Positions 26,041-35,435 of a stretch of 64,000 nucleotides of DNA are shown here, piece by piece. Numbering within the stretch: position 1 is the first letter of the stretch; every line of letters begins with the position of its first letter. The position numbers and the translations under genes were made by a program. The stretch is from Bin34 sp965219935 (GTDB taxonomy: Bacteria; Chloroflexota; Anaerolineae; Caldilineales; Caldilineaceae), in NCBI GenBank assembly GCA_965219935.1, contig CBDCOU010000003.1, forward strand, positions 1,798,001 to 1,862,000, in the 5' to 3' direction. The notes under the pieces were generated by a model. It did no database searches, had not been told where the DNA came from, and was given only the letters and a program-made list of their open reading frames with translations.

Positions 26041-26365
26041 CAACGGCAGGATAGCGTTGTTCACGCTCTCCCGGGAAGTCAAGGCCCTGCTCGCGGAAAG
26101 AACCAGGATCGCCGTGGATGATGCTCCCACGGATGCCGCATCGTGACCGCCGAAGGGCAATTCGTCTGCGCCGGCTTCCAAGTCGGTGAACACGATCGGG
26201 GCCGGACACCTTTGCCGCAAGCTTGATTGCCGACCAGTTGCGAGGCCTGGCCTTCCCCGAGGGGGCCTGATCAACGCCGGGAGAGCGGCCACCGTGACAC
26301 ACCTGGGCACGGGCAACCTGATGCCCATGGTCTCGGAAGTCGAAGGACTTGTGCTGCGTGGTTGA
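26041..26365 (+). pseudogene. Decayed PfkB-family carbohydrate kinase, C-terminal relic
   Basis: No intact frame exists here, but pieces from three frames join into a PfkB C-terminus. First comes EGQFVCAGFQVGE, then VNTIGAG (the GAGD active-site region), then, shifted, DTFAASLIADQLRGLAFPEG, then, shifted again, LINAGRAATVTHLGTG and MPMVSEVEGLVLRG up to a stop at 26363-26365. The upstream frame (TLSREVKALLAERTRIAV, from about 26065) may be more of the same gene. At least three frameshifts show it is dead. The rest of the 25871-26645 gap contains nothing else I can support apart from the rplY terminator. Confidence 0.6.
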
Positions 26366-26460
26366 GCCCGTTGACGATTGGCACCGTCATCGCCGGGCCC
26401 GCAACCGGTCCATGACGCGGTCGGCGACCACGCGCAAGACTTGGACCATCCCCGAGAAAC

Positions 26461-26493
26461 AACGGCAGCCGCCCGTTCCGGGCGGCTGCCGTT
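26461..26493 (-). terminator. Strong hairpin terminator downstream of rplY
   Basis: This is a perfect 15 bp inverted repeat (AACGGCAGCCGCCCG and its complement) with a 3 nt loop. On the minus strand it is followed by GTTTCT, a short T-rich tract. It lies about 150 bp after the rplY stop codon and probably ends that transcript. Confidence 0.75.
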
Positions 26494-26645
26494 ACGCTTC
26501 CCTATCAAGCACCTTGGATGGTTGGGGCCGACTTTCACCGAACATGGCTGGGCGCGGCGGCGCAACAGTCAAGCCCCTTGCCTTTCAAATTGGCGAGTGC
26601 GGCGCCGATCCGAGCAAAGGTGGATGCCGCCGTCCCCTGCGGGAA

Positions 26646-27290
26646 CTATTCGTCCCCTTCAGACAATTCCTCATCGGCCTCGACGACGTCTTCGTCGACC
26701 ACAGCCTCTTCAGGAGCCTCCTCGATTTCCTCCACGGCGGCACTGCGCGTCAGGCTGAAGATTACTTCGTCGGGCTCGTGCACGAAGTCCACGTCCTCAA
26801 TCGGCGTCAGATCCGAAATGGTGATGTTGTTGTCCATGGTCAACAGGGACAAGTCGACCGGTACCGATTGCGGAATCCGATCAGGAAAGGTCTCGATCGT
26901 GATCGTGTCCATGTTCTGCATGATGATCAGATCGGAGGCGATGGCCGAGTCCGGCTCGCCTTCCGCCACGATCGGAATCTGCAGGGTCTGCTTTTCGTCC
27001 ATCTGCAACGCGTAGGCATCCACATGCAGGATGTGATGTCTGACCGGATGGCGCTGCACCTCGCGCAACAGTACGAGCGTCGACTGGCCCTCGACCTGCA
27101 TGTCGATGAGCTGGGACAGGCCGCTGGCCTGCACCACACTGTCGAGAGCCCGCGCATCCACCTGCAGCGCCGTTGCTTCGTGGGTCTTGCCGTACAGCAC
27201 AATGGGGGTCTTGCCGGACGCGCGGAGCTTGTTCAGGCCGCGCCCCTTGGCAGCCCGGGGTTCCGCCTGGATGGTGATGTTGTCAGCCAC
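26646..27290 (-). CDS. rplY: 50S ribosomal protein L25 (TL5/CTC form), 214 aa
   Basis: L25 binds 5S rRNA in the large ribosomal subunit. This is the long two-domain CTC/TL5 form. The N-terminal RNA-binding part begins with LNKLRASGKTPIVLYGKTHE and includes the VLLREVQRHPVRHHILHVDA signature. A beta-rich C-terminal domain follows, ending in a very acidic tail (EEAPEEAVVDEDVVEADEEL). I chose the GTG at 27290, preceded by the purine-rich GAGGAAGAG; an upstream ATG in the same frame lacks homology. Confidence 0.92.
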   Translation of the reverse strand: MADNITIQAEPRAAKGRGLNKLRASGKTPIVLYGKTHEATALQVDARALDSVVQASGLSQLIDMQVEGQSTLVLLREVQRHPVRHHILHVDAYALQMDEKQTLQIPIVAEGEPDSAIASDLIIMQNMDTITIETFPDRIPQSVPVDLSLLTMDNNITISDLTPIEDVDFVHEPDEVIFSLTRSAAVEEIEEAPEEAVVDEDVVEADEELSEGDE

Positions 27291-27417
27291 GGTCACTCTT
27301 CCTCTCGTTGCACGCCTGTTCCAACAGTCCGGTCCGGCACCTGCGGACAGCGGAACAGTATACAAAGAGGGCTCTGCAGCCGGAAAAACCGTCCCCCCGA
27401 CACTTTGCCTTCCCGCC

Positions 27418-29406
27418 CTAAATCAGGCCCCGAAACGTGTCGACATAGGCCACCACGGCGGCCACGTTGAAGGCCAGGAACACCACGGCCACCAAGGCCG
27501 TGGCTACGTCCCGCCACCGCCCCGCGCGGTTGCCCAGAACCTGTATGCCCCCGGCCATGATGCCCACCGTGATGATGCAGGCCGGGAAGGTATAGCGCGT
27601 GTCGGACAGGTGCAGGTCGTCCATCCACATGAACCGCGCAATCCACAGGTCGGCCCCAATCCAAATCAGAACCAGGCTGATGGCCAGAAAGCCGTAGGCG
27701 GTCAGCAGGCCCCGGTCGCGGTTCTCGGATTCGGGGTCCTGAAGCAGGGAACGGACATGGACGCCACTGCCCACGATGCCCAGTGCAAACAGGGCCAGCG
27801 TGAGGGGCCCCCAAAAACCGCCCGGAAGGTTGACACCGCCCCAAGCCAGGCGATTGAACAAATTGAGCAGCATGAAGCGGGGCTGCTGGACCCACAGGAT
27901 GTCCCCGGACCACCGCAGGTCCAGCATGCGGTGCAGCACAGCCGACGGATTCCACTCCGCGACATCCTGCACCGCCAGGTCGATCTGCTTCAGGAAGGTG
28001 GGCCAGGCCCGTTCCCCCGACGGATTGCGGACCAGGTTTTCCGCCGAACGCTCCCCCCACTGGACGTACCGCCCGTCGCTGGTCGTGTACACCGGGACCT
28101 GATCGGTGTCCACCACGCCCTCCATCAGGACCATGCCGTCGTAGTAGACCTGGTTGATCGACTCCTGCGCCACCAAGGTATACGGCCACAGGAAGACGTA
28201 CAGGATGACCGCCTCCTTGGGAACCCAGAACTTGCGGGTCACAAACTGGGGCTCTTGCGTCACCCGCACCGGTTCCTCGCTGCCAAGCACTTCGTTGTAC
28301 ATGAAGTTCGCGTCCTCGGCCACATAGGCAAAGCCCAGCAACGGGATCTCGACCGGTTCATCGGCCCAGACCCAGGCGCCAAAGTTCAGGAGAAACTCCG
28401 GATGCTGCACGACCCAGTCGTCGTGCAGCCGCTGGTAGATGGGTTCCGAACCCACGACCGCGGGAAGGGCGTATTCACCGTGGACCGCGTGCTCGTGGGT
28501 GACCCGACCCGGTGTGTCGTTCAGCCAGCGCGTTACCCAGAAGGCAGCCTGGTCGAGCCTCAGGGTCAGCACGGCCAGGACCACCGCCGCCAACACGGAC
28601 ACCAGCCACAGCCAGCGCCAGCGCATGCCCAGGTTGTTCCAAAGTCCCATCACCACCGCCAGCGGCGCGAGGGGCAGGATAAACAACAGGGCCTGCTTGG
28701 CCGCCACGGTAAAGACCAAGGCTGCCATGATCCACAGGGTATGCAGCAGGGTCATCCGGCGCGACAGACCGTGCACCGCGCCCCACAGGAACAGGGAGAA
28801 ACCGGCGACGGCCACGATGTCGTTGTTGACCGCCGTGGCCAGGTCGGCCACCGGCGCCACCAGGACGACGCAGAGCGGCACCAGCCAGCGCAGCCGATTG
28901 CCGGGCCGGGTCAGCGACCGCATCAGTCCGATGCTGGACCAGACCACGATCAGCAGAAAGATGCCGGTCACGGCGCGGCCCGCCAGCAGCTGGGTCGTAA
29001 TGTCGGCCTGCCGGAAAATCCGCAGGGGCCAACCCACCCAGTCGTAGTACATCCGGAACTCGACACTCTGGCTGTGGCCCAGGGTGTCGAGGCCGTGGGT
29101 GCGCAGATAGTTGGGCGCCGTCAGCTCGCGGTAGAAGGCGTTCTCCACCATGGAACCCAACGTCTCGCGGACCATGACGGGATCCAGGGGCGTGAACACC
29201 GCCGCCTGCTGCGCCGACACCAGGTTGACCAAGGACCAGGCATGGCGGAAATGGGCCGGCTCGTCGAAGTGCTGCCAGGGTGGCACCACAACCTGGAACA
29301 CGACCAGCTGCACAACCGCCAAGAGGGTCAGCAGCCACACCTGCAGCCAAAGCCAGCTGACGCGGCCCACCAGTCGGTGGTAACGGGCCTGAAGTACGGA
29401 AGACAT
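27418..29406 (-). CDS. DUF2142-like / GT-C fold membrane protein, 662 aa
   Basis: This is a large polytopic membrane protein with about 11-12 hydrophobic helices. Right after the first helix comes PPWQHFDEPAHFRHAWSL, the DE..H pattern of DUF2142 and other GT-C-type lipid-linked sugar transferases, where the aspartate is often catalytic. A long extracytoplasmic loop (about residues 310-500) separates the two membrane blocks. It may act in surface glycan assembly, consistent with the polysaccharide deacetylase next to it. The substrate is unknown. Confidence 0.7.
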   Translation of the reverse strand: MSSVLQARYHRLVGRVSWLWLQVWLLTLLAVVQLVVFQVVVPPWQHFDEPAHFRHAWSLVNLVSAQQAAVFTPLDPVMVRETLGSMVENAFYRELTAPNYLRTHGLDTLGHSQSVEFRMYYDWVGWPLRIFRQADITTQLLAGRAVTGIFLLIVVWSSIGLMRSLTRPGNRLRWLVPLCVVLVAPVADLATAVNNDIVAVAGFSLFLWGAVHGLSRRMTLLHTLWIMAALVFTVAAKQALLFILPLAPLAVVMGLWNNLGMRWRWLWLVSVLAAVVLAVLTLRLDQAAFWVTRWLNDTPGRVTHEHAVHGEYALPAVVGSEPIYQRLHDDWVVQHPEFLLNFGAWVWADEPVEIPLLGFAYVAEDANFMYNEVLGSEEPVRVTQEPQFVTRKFWVPKEAVILYVFLWPYTLVAQESINQVYYDGMVLMEGVVDTDQVPVYTTSDGRYVQWGERSAENLVRNPSGERAWPTFLKQIDLAVQDVAEWNPSAVLHRMLDLRWSGDILWVQQPRFMLLNLFNRLAWGGVNLPGGFWGPLTLALFALGIVGSGVHVRSLLQDPESENRDRGLLTAYGFLAISLVLIWIGADLWIARFMWMDDLHLSDTRYTFPACIITVGIMAGGIQVLGNRAGRWRDVATALVAVVFLAFNVAAVVAYVDTFRGLI

Positions 29407-29431
29407 GCCGGTAGTTTAAGGCCGGAACAGG

Positions 29432-30229
29432 TCAAGAGCCCGACGCGGGCCCTTCCCCTGGGGTGTCACGCTGGTTGCGCACATGGTCGGCCACGCGCTG
29501 CACCGTGTCCACCCAAACCCTATCCGTATTCCGGGCCAGCCAGTCCACCAGTGTCTGCAGGGCCTGTTCCGTCACGGACAGGTGACCTTCCTCGACCCCG
29601 TGAAACGTGAAAATGGCCCAGCGGTTGTCCTTCAGGGTTTCCTCGGCGATCGCCACCAGTTCACCGCCCTGCCGGAACTCCACCGGCAGCGAATTGAGAT
29701 GGAACAAATCGCAGGTTGCAGGGTCGGCGGTCCGCTCTCCCCGGGTCCGTCCCGCCGTGCAGTATCGCGCCACCACGGGAACATAGCTCTGGTGGGCGGC
29801 ACCTTCGCCAATCCAGGTCTGATAGCAGGGATAGGCAAATGAAACCCGGCCCTGGTCGGGACAGAATGCATGCAGACGTTCGGCCGCCAGTGCAATGTCC
29901 TGCTCGATGTCCCACAGGGTCAACTTCTCCAGCGGCCGGCGCGTACCGTCGTCGCTCCAGCCAAACTGGTTGGAACAGGGATGGGTGACGGTGTGGTTGC
30001 CCAGTTCGTGCCCGGAGGCCGCCACGGCGCGCCACGGCTCCAGCTCCCGTTCCCAGCCATCGCGCGGATTGAGGTAGAAGGTGCCCTGGAAACCGGCGCG
30101 ATCCAGCATGGGCACGGCCCGTGCCAGCTGGGACGGCATGCCGTCGTCAAACGACAGCGACACCGCGGCCTGGCGGGTTTCCGGCCACGGAAACGTCGAG
30201 GGAACTGCTGATGTCTGCATGTTCGCCAA
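29432..30229 (-). CDS. Polysaccharide deacetylase family protein (NodB domain), 265 aa
   Basis: This is a predicted metal-dependent carbohydrate esterase of family CE4. The NodB signatures are SLSFDDG (Asp28, Asp29), which supplies the catalytic base and one metal ligand, and HTVTHP (His79, His83), which supplies the two histidine ligands. YPCYQTW and FTFHGVEEGH are near the positions of motifs 3 to 5. There is no signal peptide, so the substrate may be cytoplasmic or the export route unusual. The upstream lipoprotein gene ends at the base next to this ATG, so the two are probably one operon. Confidence 0.85.
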   Translation of the reverse strand: MANMQTSAVPSTFPWPETRQAAVSLSFDDGMPSQLARAVPMLDRAGFQGTFYLNPRDGWERELEPWRAVAASGHELGNHTVTHPCSNQFGWSDDGTRRPLEKLTLWDIEQDIALAAERLHAFCPDQGRVSFAYPCYQTWIGEGAAHQSYVPVVARYCTAGRTRGERTADPATCDLFHLNSLPVEFRQGGELVAIAEETLKDNRWAIFTFHGVEEGHLSVTEQALQTLVDWLARNTDRVWVDTVQRVADHVRNQRDTPGEGPASGS

Positions 30230-31516
30230 CTAATCCGGATGTGTGTGCCTGGACCAGAAAACCAGGTCCCCGGCCAGAACCTGTGGGGGAGACGCCAGGG
30301 AACCAACTTCCTGGATCCGGATCTCATTTTGCCCGGACGGGCCTTCCGCGGCAAAGGCAATCCAACGGGAATCGGCGGACCACAGTGTATGGCTGCGGGC
30401 ATACTGGTCCGAAAAGTACAGGTACCGTTGCAGGAAATCCGGCGGGCTGTGGGCCGAGCCAACCTCCCTGATCCCGTCCTCGGACCAAATGCGCAGGTTG
30501 AAATCGCCCGGCCGGCCGGACAGGTCCCCTTCCCAGTACAACAGACGCGTCCCATCCGGTGACCAGAACGCGGCCATGACCGGCAGCGTGGTGAGCTGTT
30601 CAAGCGTGGCCGGTTTCAGTGAATAGAGGTACAGCGGCCCGAAGGCATTGACAGGCACCATGTCCGAAGTTTCAATCACGGCCAGGCGGTCTCCTGTCGG
30701 ATCCGGGTAGACCGCCAGGTGCGAACCCTGATACCAGGTCACCACCTCTTCCTCCCTTGTGTCCAGGTCGGCCCGCACCAGTGTGGCCACACCGTCCCGC
30801 AGATCGCCGTAGACGATCGACTCGCTGTCCGGCAGCCAGGCCGGAGAAGCGAAGGCCGAACTGGAATCCGTAACGGGCTGCGGCTGCTCGGGCGAACCGA
30901 CCCATACGGTGGTGGCGTTCCTGTGCACCAGCATCCGTTCCCCGTCCGGCGCCCAGTCGTAGTAGAACGGAGCGCCCACGTCAACGATGCGCGCCGTGCC
31001 GTCGCCGGAATCCCCCATGTCAATCACACTCATGGCCATGGTGGGCCGGCCATCCACCATCCAGTTGCCGAGCAACGACAGCCTGGTGCCCTGCGGATTC
31101 CAGTACATGTAGAAGGGCGGAAACACCGTAGCCACGCGCAAGCGGACGGTGCCTGCGGTATCCGCCACCAGGACCTGTCCGGAAGCCCGCGTACCCTCAA
31201 GCTCCGACCGCACCCAGGCCAGTTCGGCGGCGGCCGGGGACCACACTGGTTGCCCATGGACCACCGTGGCGGAGGCGTCGTCCGTCAATTGGACCCTCTC
31301 ACCCGTGGCCGGATCCACAACCGCCAAGTTGCCGTCGGCCTCCCGCACGACCAGCAGCTGGTGTCCAGTCAACCGTGCGGGCGGTATCGTGAACGGTGGC
31401 GGTGCCGGAACCGGCGGCAGGGGCGCACAGGCAGCCACAACCAAACACACCATTGCCAGGACGAACGGAACCCCCCCGAAGCGTCCGTACATGCTCATGC
31501 CCACCTTCTTGACCAT
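30230..31516 (-). CDS. Lipoprotein with WD40/TolB-like beta-propeller repeats, 428 aa
   Basis: The N-terminus has a type II signal peptide, with MVCLVVAAC as the lipobox and Cys as the lipidated residue. This is followed by a Pro-rich linker. The rest consists of repeats of the PD40/TolB type, each with a W-P-D or WSPDG element (for example YYDWAPDGERMLV, SPAWLPDSESIVYG, FWSPDGTRLLYW), which suggests a six- or seven-bladed propeller. It is probably an exported binding or scaffold protein. I chose the ATG at 31516; 31498 and 31492 are also possible. It abuts the deacetylase gene. Confidence 0.78.
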   Translation of the reverse strand: MVKKVGMSMYGRFGGVPFVLAMVCLVVAACAPLPPVPAPPPFTIPPARLTGHQLLVVREADGNLAVVDPATGERVQLTDDASATVVHGQPVWSPAAAELAWVRSELEGTRASGQVLVADTAGTVRLRVATVFPPFYMYWNPQGTRLSLLGNWMVDGRPTMAMSVIDMGDSGDGTARIVDVGAPFYYDWAPDGERMLVHRNATTVWVGSPEQPQPVTDSSSAFASPAWLPDSESIVYGDLRDGVATLVRADLDTREEEVVTWYQGSHLAVYPDPTGDRLAVIETSDMVPVNAFGPLYLYSLKPATLEQLTTLPVMAAFWSPDGTRLLYWEGDLSGRPGDFNLRIWSEDGIREVGSAHSPPDFLQRYLYFSDQYARSHTLWSADSRWIAFAAEGPSGQNEIRIQEVGSLASPPQVLAGDLVFWSRHTHPD

Positions 31517-31716
31517 GGGGTCGTTGTTGCCAACGCGGAAGCGTCCTGGCAGTGGCCCAAGGAACACCGAAACCTCCTCTCACCGACCGGCTTGGCACAG
31601 ACAAGAGAACCGGTTCCGCCCTGGTACCGCCAGATCCGACCGTTAGTTTGGACGAATTTCGCTGTCGCCGCGCCCGTGATTCGCCATTCCTATCCGGGAC
31701 GCCCCGGTGCTCGACC

Positions 31717-34275
31717 TCACTTCCCGTGGGGATGTTGATGAAATATACCCCTGGCATGCATCCGCTGGTGCAGCCGATTGTAGGCCTGTTCCAGGACCAG
31801 GCGCATGGCTTGGAAGCGCTGTTCGTCCGGCCGTGTGGCGATGGTTTCCAGATAAGCCTGTGTGCCTTCAATCTGCGCCAACAGGGAGACCGCAGCCTCG
31901 TCGTTGAAGTGGACCGAGCCTTCCAACGTAACCATGATGGCTGAAGAGTGGGCTGCAATGCGTTCGGGATCCTCGGTATAGGTTCCGCGCACCCGGACGG
32001 CGATCCAGGTTGACTCCGTGACCTGTACCGAGCAGGTGCCCTTCAGGGCGCGTCCACCGTTGCCATCCTCAAGCTGGACGATTCTGCCGCCGGCAACCAC
32101 CTCCACCCGGTGAATCGGCACCCGGACCGATTCGACCTTCCACTCCACGGCCACCGTGCCGCCGGATGCCGGCAGACGAACCCTGGTCCCCGGCCTCTGT
32201 CCTTCCACCGCAACGTCCACCAGCGGTCCGATGGTCACGAACGTGTCGCCGTCGCGGACGGCATCCATCCAGTTCTCGTAGGTGAATTCCCGGGCTCCCA
32301 GGTTGGCGTAGGTCCGTACCCCGCCCAACAGTGCGCTGGCCATCATCTTGTCCGAACCCCCAACCACCGGGATGTGGTACCCGAGGTTCAGGAAACGGTA
32401 CCAGTCGGCGATGCCGTACTTGCTGATCTGCTGGCTGTACGGGTTCATCACCATCATTTCGATGCCGTGCACCAAACCCAGAACCACGTCGGCCGCCCGT
32501 TCGCCCTGGGGGTTGGGTCCGTGGGGCGAAATGACCAGGCCGCCCTGCTCAATGCAGCGCCGGGACCACTGGGCCATGGTGACTTCCTGTGCATCGCCGA
32601 TGGCGGACTCGTTGGGACCGCCCGTGCACAGGGGGTGGATCATCTCGCCCGAGTAGCCCAGCAGCGAAACATGGCCGAGCACGTGCATGCGGTTTTCGGT
32701 ACCGACCCGAACCAGATACTCGCCGTCGCCGCCGAAGTCGCGGGCACCCAAGGTGGTGGCACCGTCGAAGTCGGTGACATTGGAGAACATCTCCCCCCAT
32801 TGGCTGGCCAGTAGGTTGACCACGTTGAGACCCTCGGCAGCACCTTCCAAGAGGGCTGTGGTCGGACTTAGGAAATGGACGTGCGTGTCGGCCGACACCC
32901 ATCCCTGCTCGCGCCACCGGAGCACGCGATCCAGCTCAACGACCACCTCCTCGGTCTCCGGTCCGATGTCGAGGACTTCCCGGTGGGGCAGCGCTTCCAG
33001 CCCGTACACGGCTTCAAGGTATACGGGCCCCAGAGGCAGTTCGGCCTCGACATCCCCATGCACGTAGGCGTACTGGTTGGCGCCATTCACGAACTCCCCG
33101 TAGTTGTCCTCGAACCAGTGGCCATTGACCCGCCGGTGCCCGCCGCGCGGCGGCAGGTATTCGCCGTGGGCACCGTGCAGATGCAAACGGACGGCGATGG
33201 GCTGTCCGTTCTCCCTGAGGCGGAAGCTCAGCTTCACCGGCCGGCTGGCCGGTTCGATTACCTGCAAGCCGGAGTCTGCATCGGGAACCTCCGCCAGGTC
33301 GGCCACCAGACTGCATCCCTCCTTGGTGGCCGCATACAGTCGAGCATCGGGATGGGCGGCATATTCGACCACGATCTCGTCGGTGCTGACAGACGGTTGC
33401 CGGTCAAATGGATCCGGCTTCCAGGATTCGGGGTCGTAGACAAGCACAGGGCGGGCCGAGATGACCATGCCCATGTCCATGTCCAAGCCCGGGACGTCCT
33501 CGGTCTCCGAGATTTCCAAGCCCGGTGGCAGGGGCACCCGCAGTTTGCGGCGCGGCTCCCAGCGCAATGGATTTTGTGCCGTTTGTACCAACGACAGGCC
33601 GAATATGGCAGCCTCCTCGCCGCGACCCGTCAGTTCCAGCGTGTCCAATGGCAAGTCCGGATGTGGATTGGGCATGGCGTACACCCACAGGTTTTCGCCC
33701 TCCCGGCCCGCCTGCCTGCCCGAATTGTGACGAACCTCTCCGTACCCGTAGCTGGTGCGGGGATTGATGCCCATGGCATAGGCCTCCATCATCGTCGGGT
33801 CCACGGTGTGCGGCCGATGGGGAACGGCTTCGAAGGCACTGGCTCCCCAACCAATCCGCAACTGCTGGATCGCAAACCTTCGGCGAATGGGTTGTGCATG
33901 ACGGGATCCGTCGGCATAGACCAGCGCGTATTCCGCTACCGGGTCACCCACCGAATTGCCATCCATTGAATCATCTGCAAATCCCGTCAGGTAGTTTGTT
34001 TTGATGTCCTCAACACAGTGCAGGAAGACCAGCCAGTGGGCGAGGTCACCATCCAGTGCGACATTGACCGTGTTGTTCGTCAGGTGAATTACGTCCGGGT
34101 CCGACGACGAAGCCCCTCCCAACAGGAACGGCAACCCCCAAAAAGCCACTTTGCCGTATCCCGGATCCAAAGCCCTTCCGGGGTGCAGTGCGGCCGGCAG
34201 GCCGGCGCGTGTGGCGTTGTAGACAGCAGACAGGTCTACGGGGCGACCAAGCGGCGTTGAAGGAACTTGGGACAT
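31717..34275 (-). CDS. CehA/McbA-like (PHP domain) metallohydrolase, 852 aa
   Basis: The central region starting near residue 463 has GWVSADTHVHFLSPT, the HxH metal motif of the PHP/CehA-McbA hydrolases. It is followed by ISPHGPNPQGE and GGSDKMM, which could supply further metal ligands. The ~450 residue N-terminal part is beta-rich with no recognised motif, and a beta-sandwich-like segment follows the catalytic domain. There is no signal peptide. Related enzymes cleave esters or carbamates of organic compounds; the real substrate is unknown. It is near the dioxygenase and sulfatase genes on the same strand, which suggests a catabolic cluster. Confidence 0.72.
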   Translation of the reverse strand: MSQVPSTPLGRPVDLSAVYNATRAGLPAALHPGRALDPGYGKVAFWGLPFLLGGASSSDPDVIHLTNNTVNVALDGDLAHWLVFLHCVEDIKTNYLTGFADDSMDGNSVGDPVAEYALVYADGSRHAQPIRRRFAIQQLRIGWGASAFEAVPHRPHTVDPTMMEAYAMGINPRTSYGYGEVRHNSGRQAGREGENLWVYAMPNPHPDLPLDTLELTGRGEEAAIFGLSLVQTAQNPLRWEPRRKLRVPLPPGLEISETEDVPGLDMDMGMVISARPVLVYDPESWKPDPFDRQPSVSTDEIVVEYAAHPDARLYAATKEGCSLVADLAEVPDADSGLQVIEPASRPVKLSFRLRENGQPIAVRLHLHGAHGEYLPPRGGHRRVNGHWFEDNYGEFVNGANQYAYVHGDVEAELPLGPVYLEAVYGLEALPHREVLDIGPETEEVVVELDRVLRWREQGWVSADTHVHFLSPTTALLEGAAEGLNVVNLLASQWGEMFSNVTDFDGATTLGARDFGGDGEYLVRVGTENRMHVLGHVSLLGYSGEMIHPLCTGGPNESAIGDAQEVTMAQWSRRCIEQGGLVISPHGPNPQGERAADVVLGLVHGIEMMVMNPYSQQISKYGIADWYRFLNLGYHIPVVGGSDKMMASALLGGVRTYANLGAREFTYENWMDAVRDGDTFVTIGPLVDVAVEGQRPGTRVRLPASGGTVAVEWKVESVRVPIHRVEVVAGGRIVQLEDGNGGRALKGTCSVQVTESTWIAVRVRGTYTEDPERIAAHSSAIMVTLEGSVHFNDEAAVSLLAQIEGTQAYLETIATRPDEQRFQAMRLVLEQAYNRLHQRMHARGIFHQHPHGK

Positions 34276-34524
34276 GCTTCACTTACTCTGGGATTTGAAT
34301 CAACGTGAAATCCCGGCCGCTGTTGGATTGCGCATCCAACGCGTCAACCACGGCGGAATCGGGATTTGCGGTACAGTCTACAGAAGCCGGGGACGTGTCC
34401 AGACGGTAACGATCCGGTCGGGCAAACACCGGCAGCTGCCTTGGCGATCGGCTTGAACCAATCTATTCAGACACGCTCCGGCCGCACTGGAGCACGGAAT
34501 GTGGAGAGGGGCCACTTTCCGGCG

Positions 34525-35277
34525 TCAGCCGCCGTTCAGAAACGGGGATGCGAGGGCACTTGGCGGTGCCAGCATGGCCTTTTGCCGCTCGGTCATCGCC
34601 GGATAGTCGGCAGCGTTGAAGTACCGGTTGGACCAGGACACGGCGGGAGGGGAATACTTGTAGAAGATGGTGCGCCGTTCCCGGCCATGCCAAGGCAGCG
34701 TACCGTGGGTCATGGCCTCGGTAAACAAGATGGCGGTTCCCGCCCTGCCGGTGACTTTGGCCACAAACGGCAGATCCTGGCTCCCGTCCAGCTCCTTCCA
34801 ATGGCTCGGAAAGGTGTAGTTGCTCTTGTGACTGCCTGGCACGGCCGCAAACCCGCCATCGCCCGGATTCACGTCGTACAGGTTGTAGGCCACGACAAAC
34901 AGGCCGTTGCGCATCGTGTGGTTCCGGTGCCGGTAGTAATGCGTGGGGTGCAAAGGTGTCGCACCGCCGTGCAGCGAGGTCCCGATGGGGCCCTTGCCCG
35001 ACCTGATGATGTCGAGATAGACATGATCCAACCGCAGCGGATCACCAACCAGTTCCGCCAGGTAGGCGACGACGCGCGGATTGTCGACCAGCTCCTGGTA
35101 TGGCTTGCCCCATTCCAACAGGTCAAGAAACCGATGCGTGTGGTCTTCCGCGGCAACCTCGTCTTCAATGCGCCGATCCAGGATTGCGTTCAAGGCGGTC
35201 AGCTGGTTGGCATCCAGGGCGTCTTCCACCACCAGAAACCCCTGCAGGTCAAACAGATATCGTTCATCCTCGTTCAT
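34525..35277 (-). CDS. Phytanoyl-CoA dioxygenase (PhyH) family protein, 250 aa
   Basis: This is a predicted non-haem Fe(II)/2-oxoglutarate oxygenase. The sequence starts with the family DLQGFLVVEDALD, has SLHGGATPLHPTHYY around residue 120, and MTHGTLPWHGRERRTIFYKY near residue 205, which supplies the distal His and the 2-oxoglutarate-binding Arg. The usual HxD iron pair is not obvious in its standard form, so activity is uncertain. The start at 35277 is preceded by GGAAGG with 9 bp spacing; a longer frame upstream lacks homology. The substrate is unknown. Confidence 0.78.
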   Translation of the reverse strand: MNEDERYLFDLQGFLVVEDALDANQLTALNAILDRRIEDEVAAEDHTHRFLDLLEWGKPYQELVDNPRVVAYLAELVGDPLRLDHVYLDIIRSGKGPIGTSLHGGATPLHPTHYYRHRNHTMRNGLFVVAYNLYDVNPGDGGFAAVPGSHKSNYTFPSHWKELDGSQDLPFVAKVTGRAGTAILFTEAMTHGTLPWHGRERRTIFYKYSPPAVSWSNRYFNAADYPAMTERQKAMLAPPSALASPFLNGG

Positions 35278-35435
35278 GAGCACATGCCTTCCGAATTCCA
35301 TTCCGATCTCGTCCCGATACCGCAGACAGGTCCACCGGCACATCCGACAACGGCACGACAACCGCGATGCACCCGAAGTCGAACCGGCCGCGACTTGGCC
35401 GGACCTCGGGCCGGCAACGCCGCAGGCCCTGCCGT

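Noticed and set aside
25972..26565. Minus-strand frame of 197 aa covering the kinase relic
   Set aside because: No homology and Arg/Ser/Pro-rich. It is better explained as the complement of a decayed PfkB gene, and it runs through the rplY terminator.
32875..33969. Plus-strand frame of 364 aa opposite the CehA-like gene
   Set aside because: It has no motif or ribosome-binding site, and the opposite strand encodes the PHP motif in frame.
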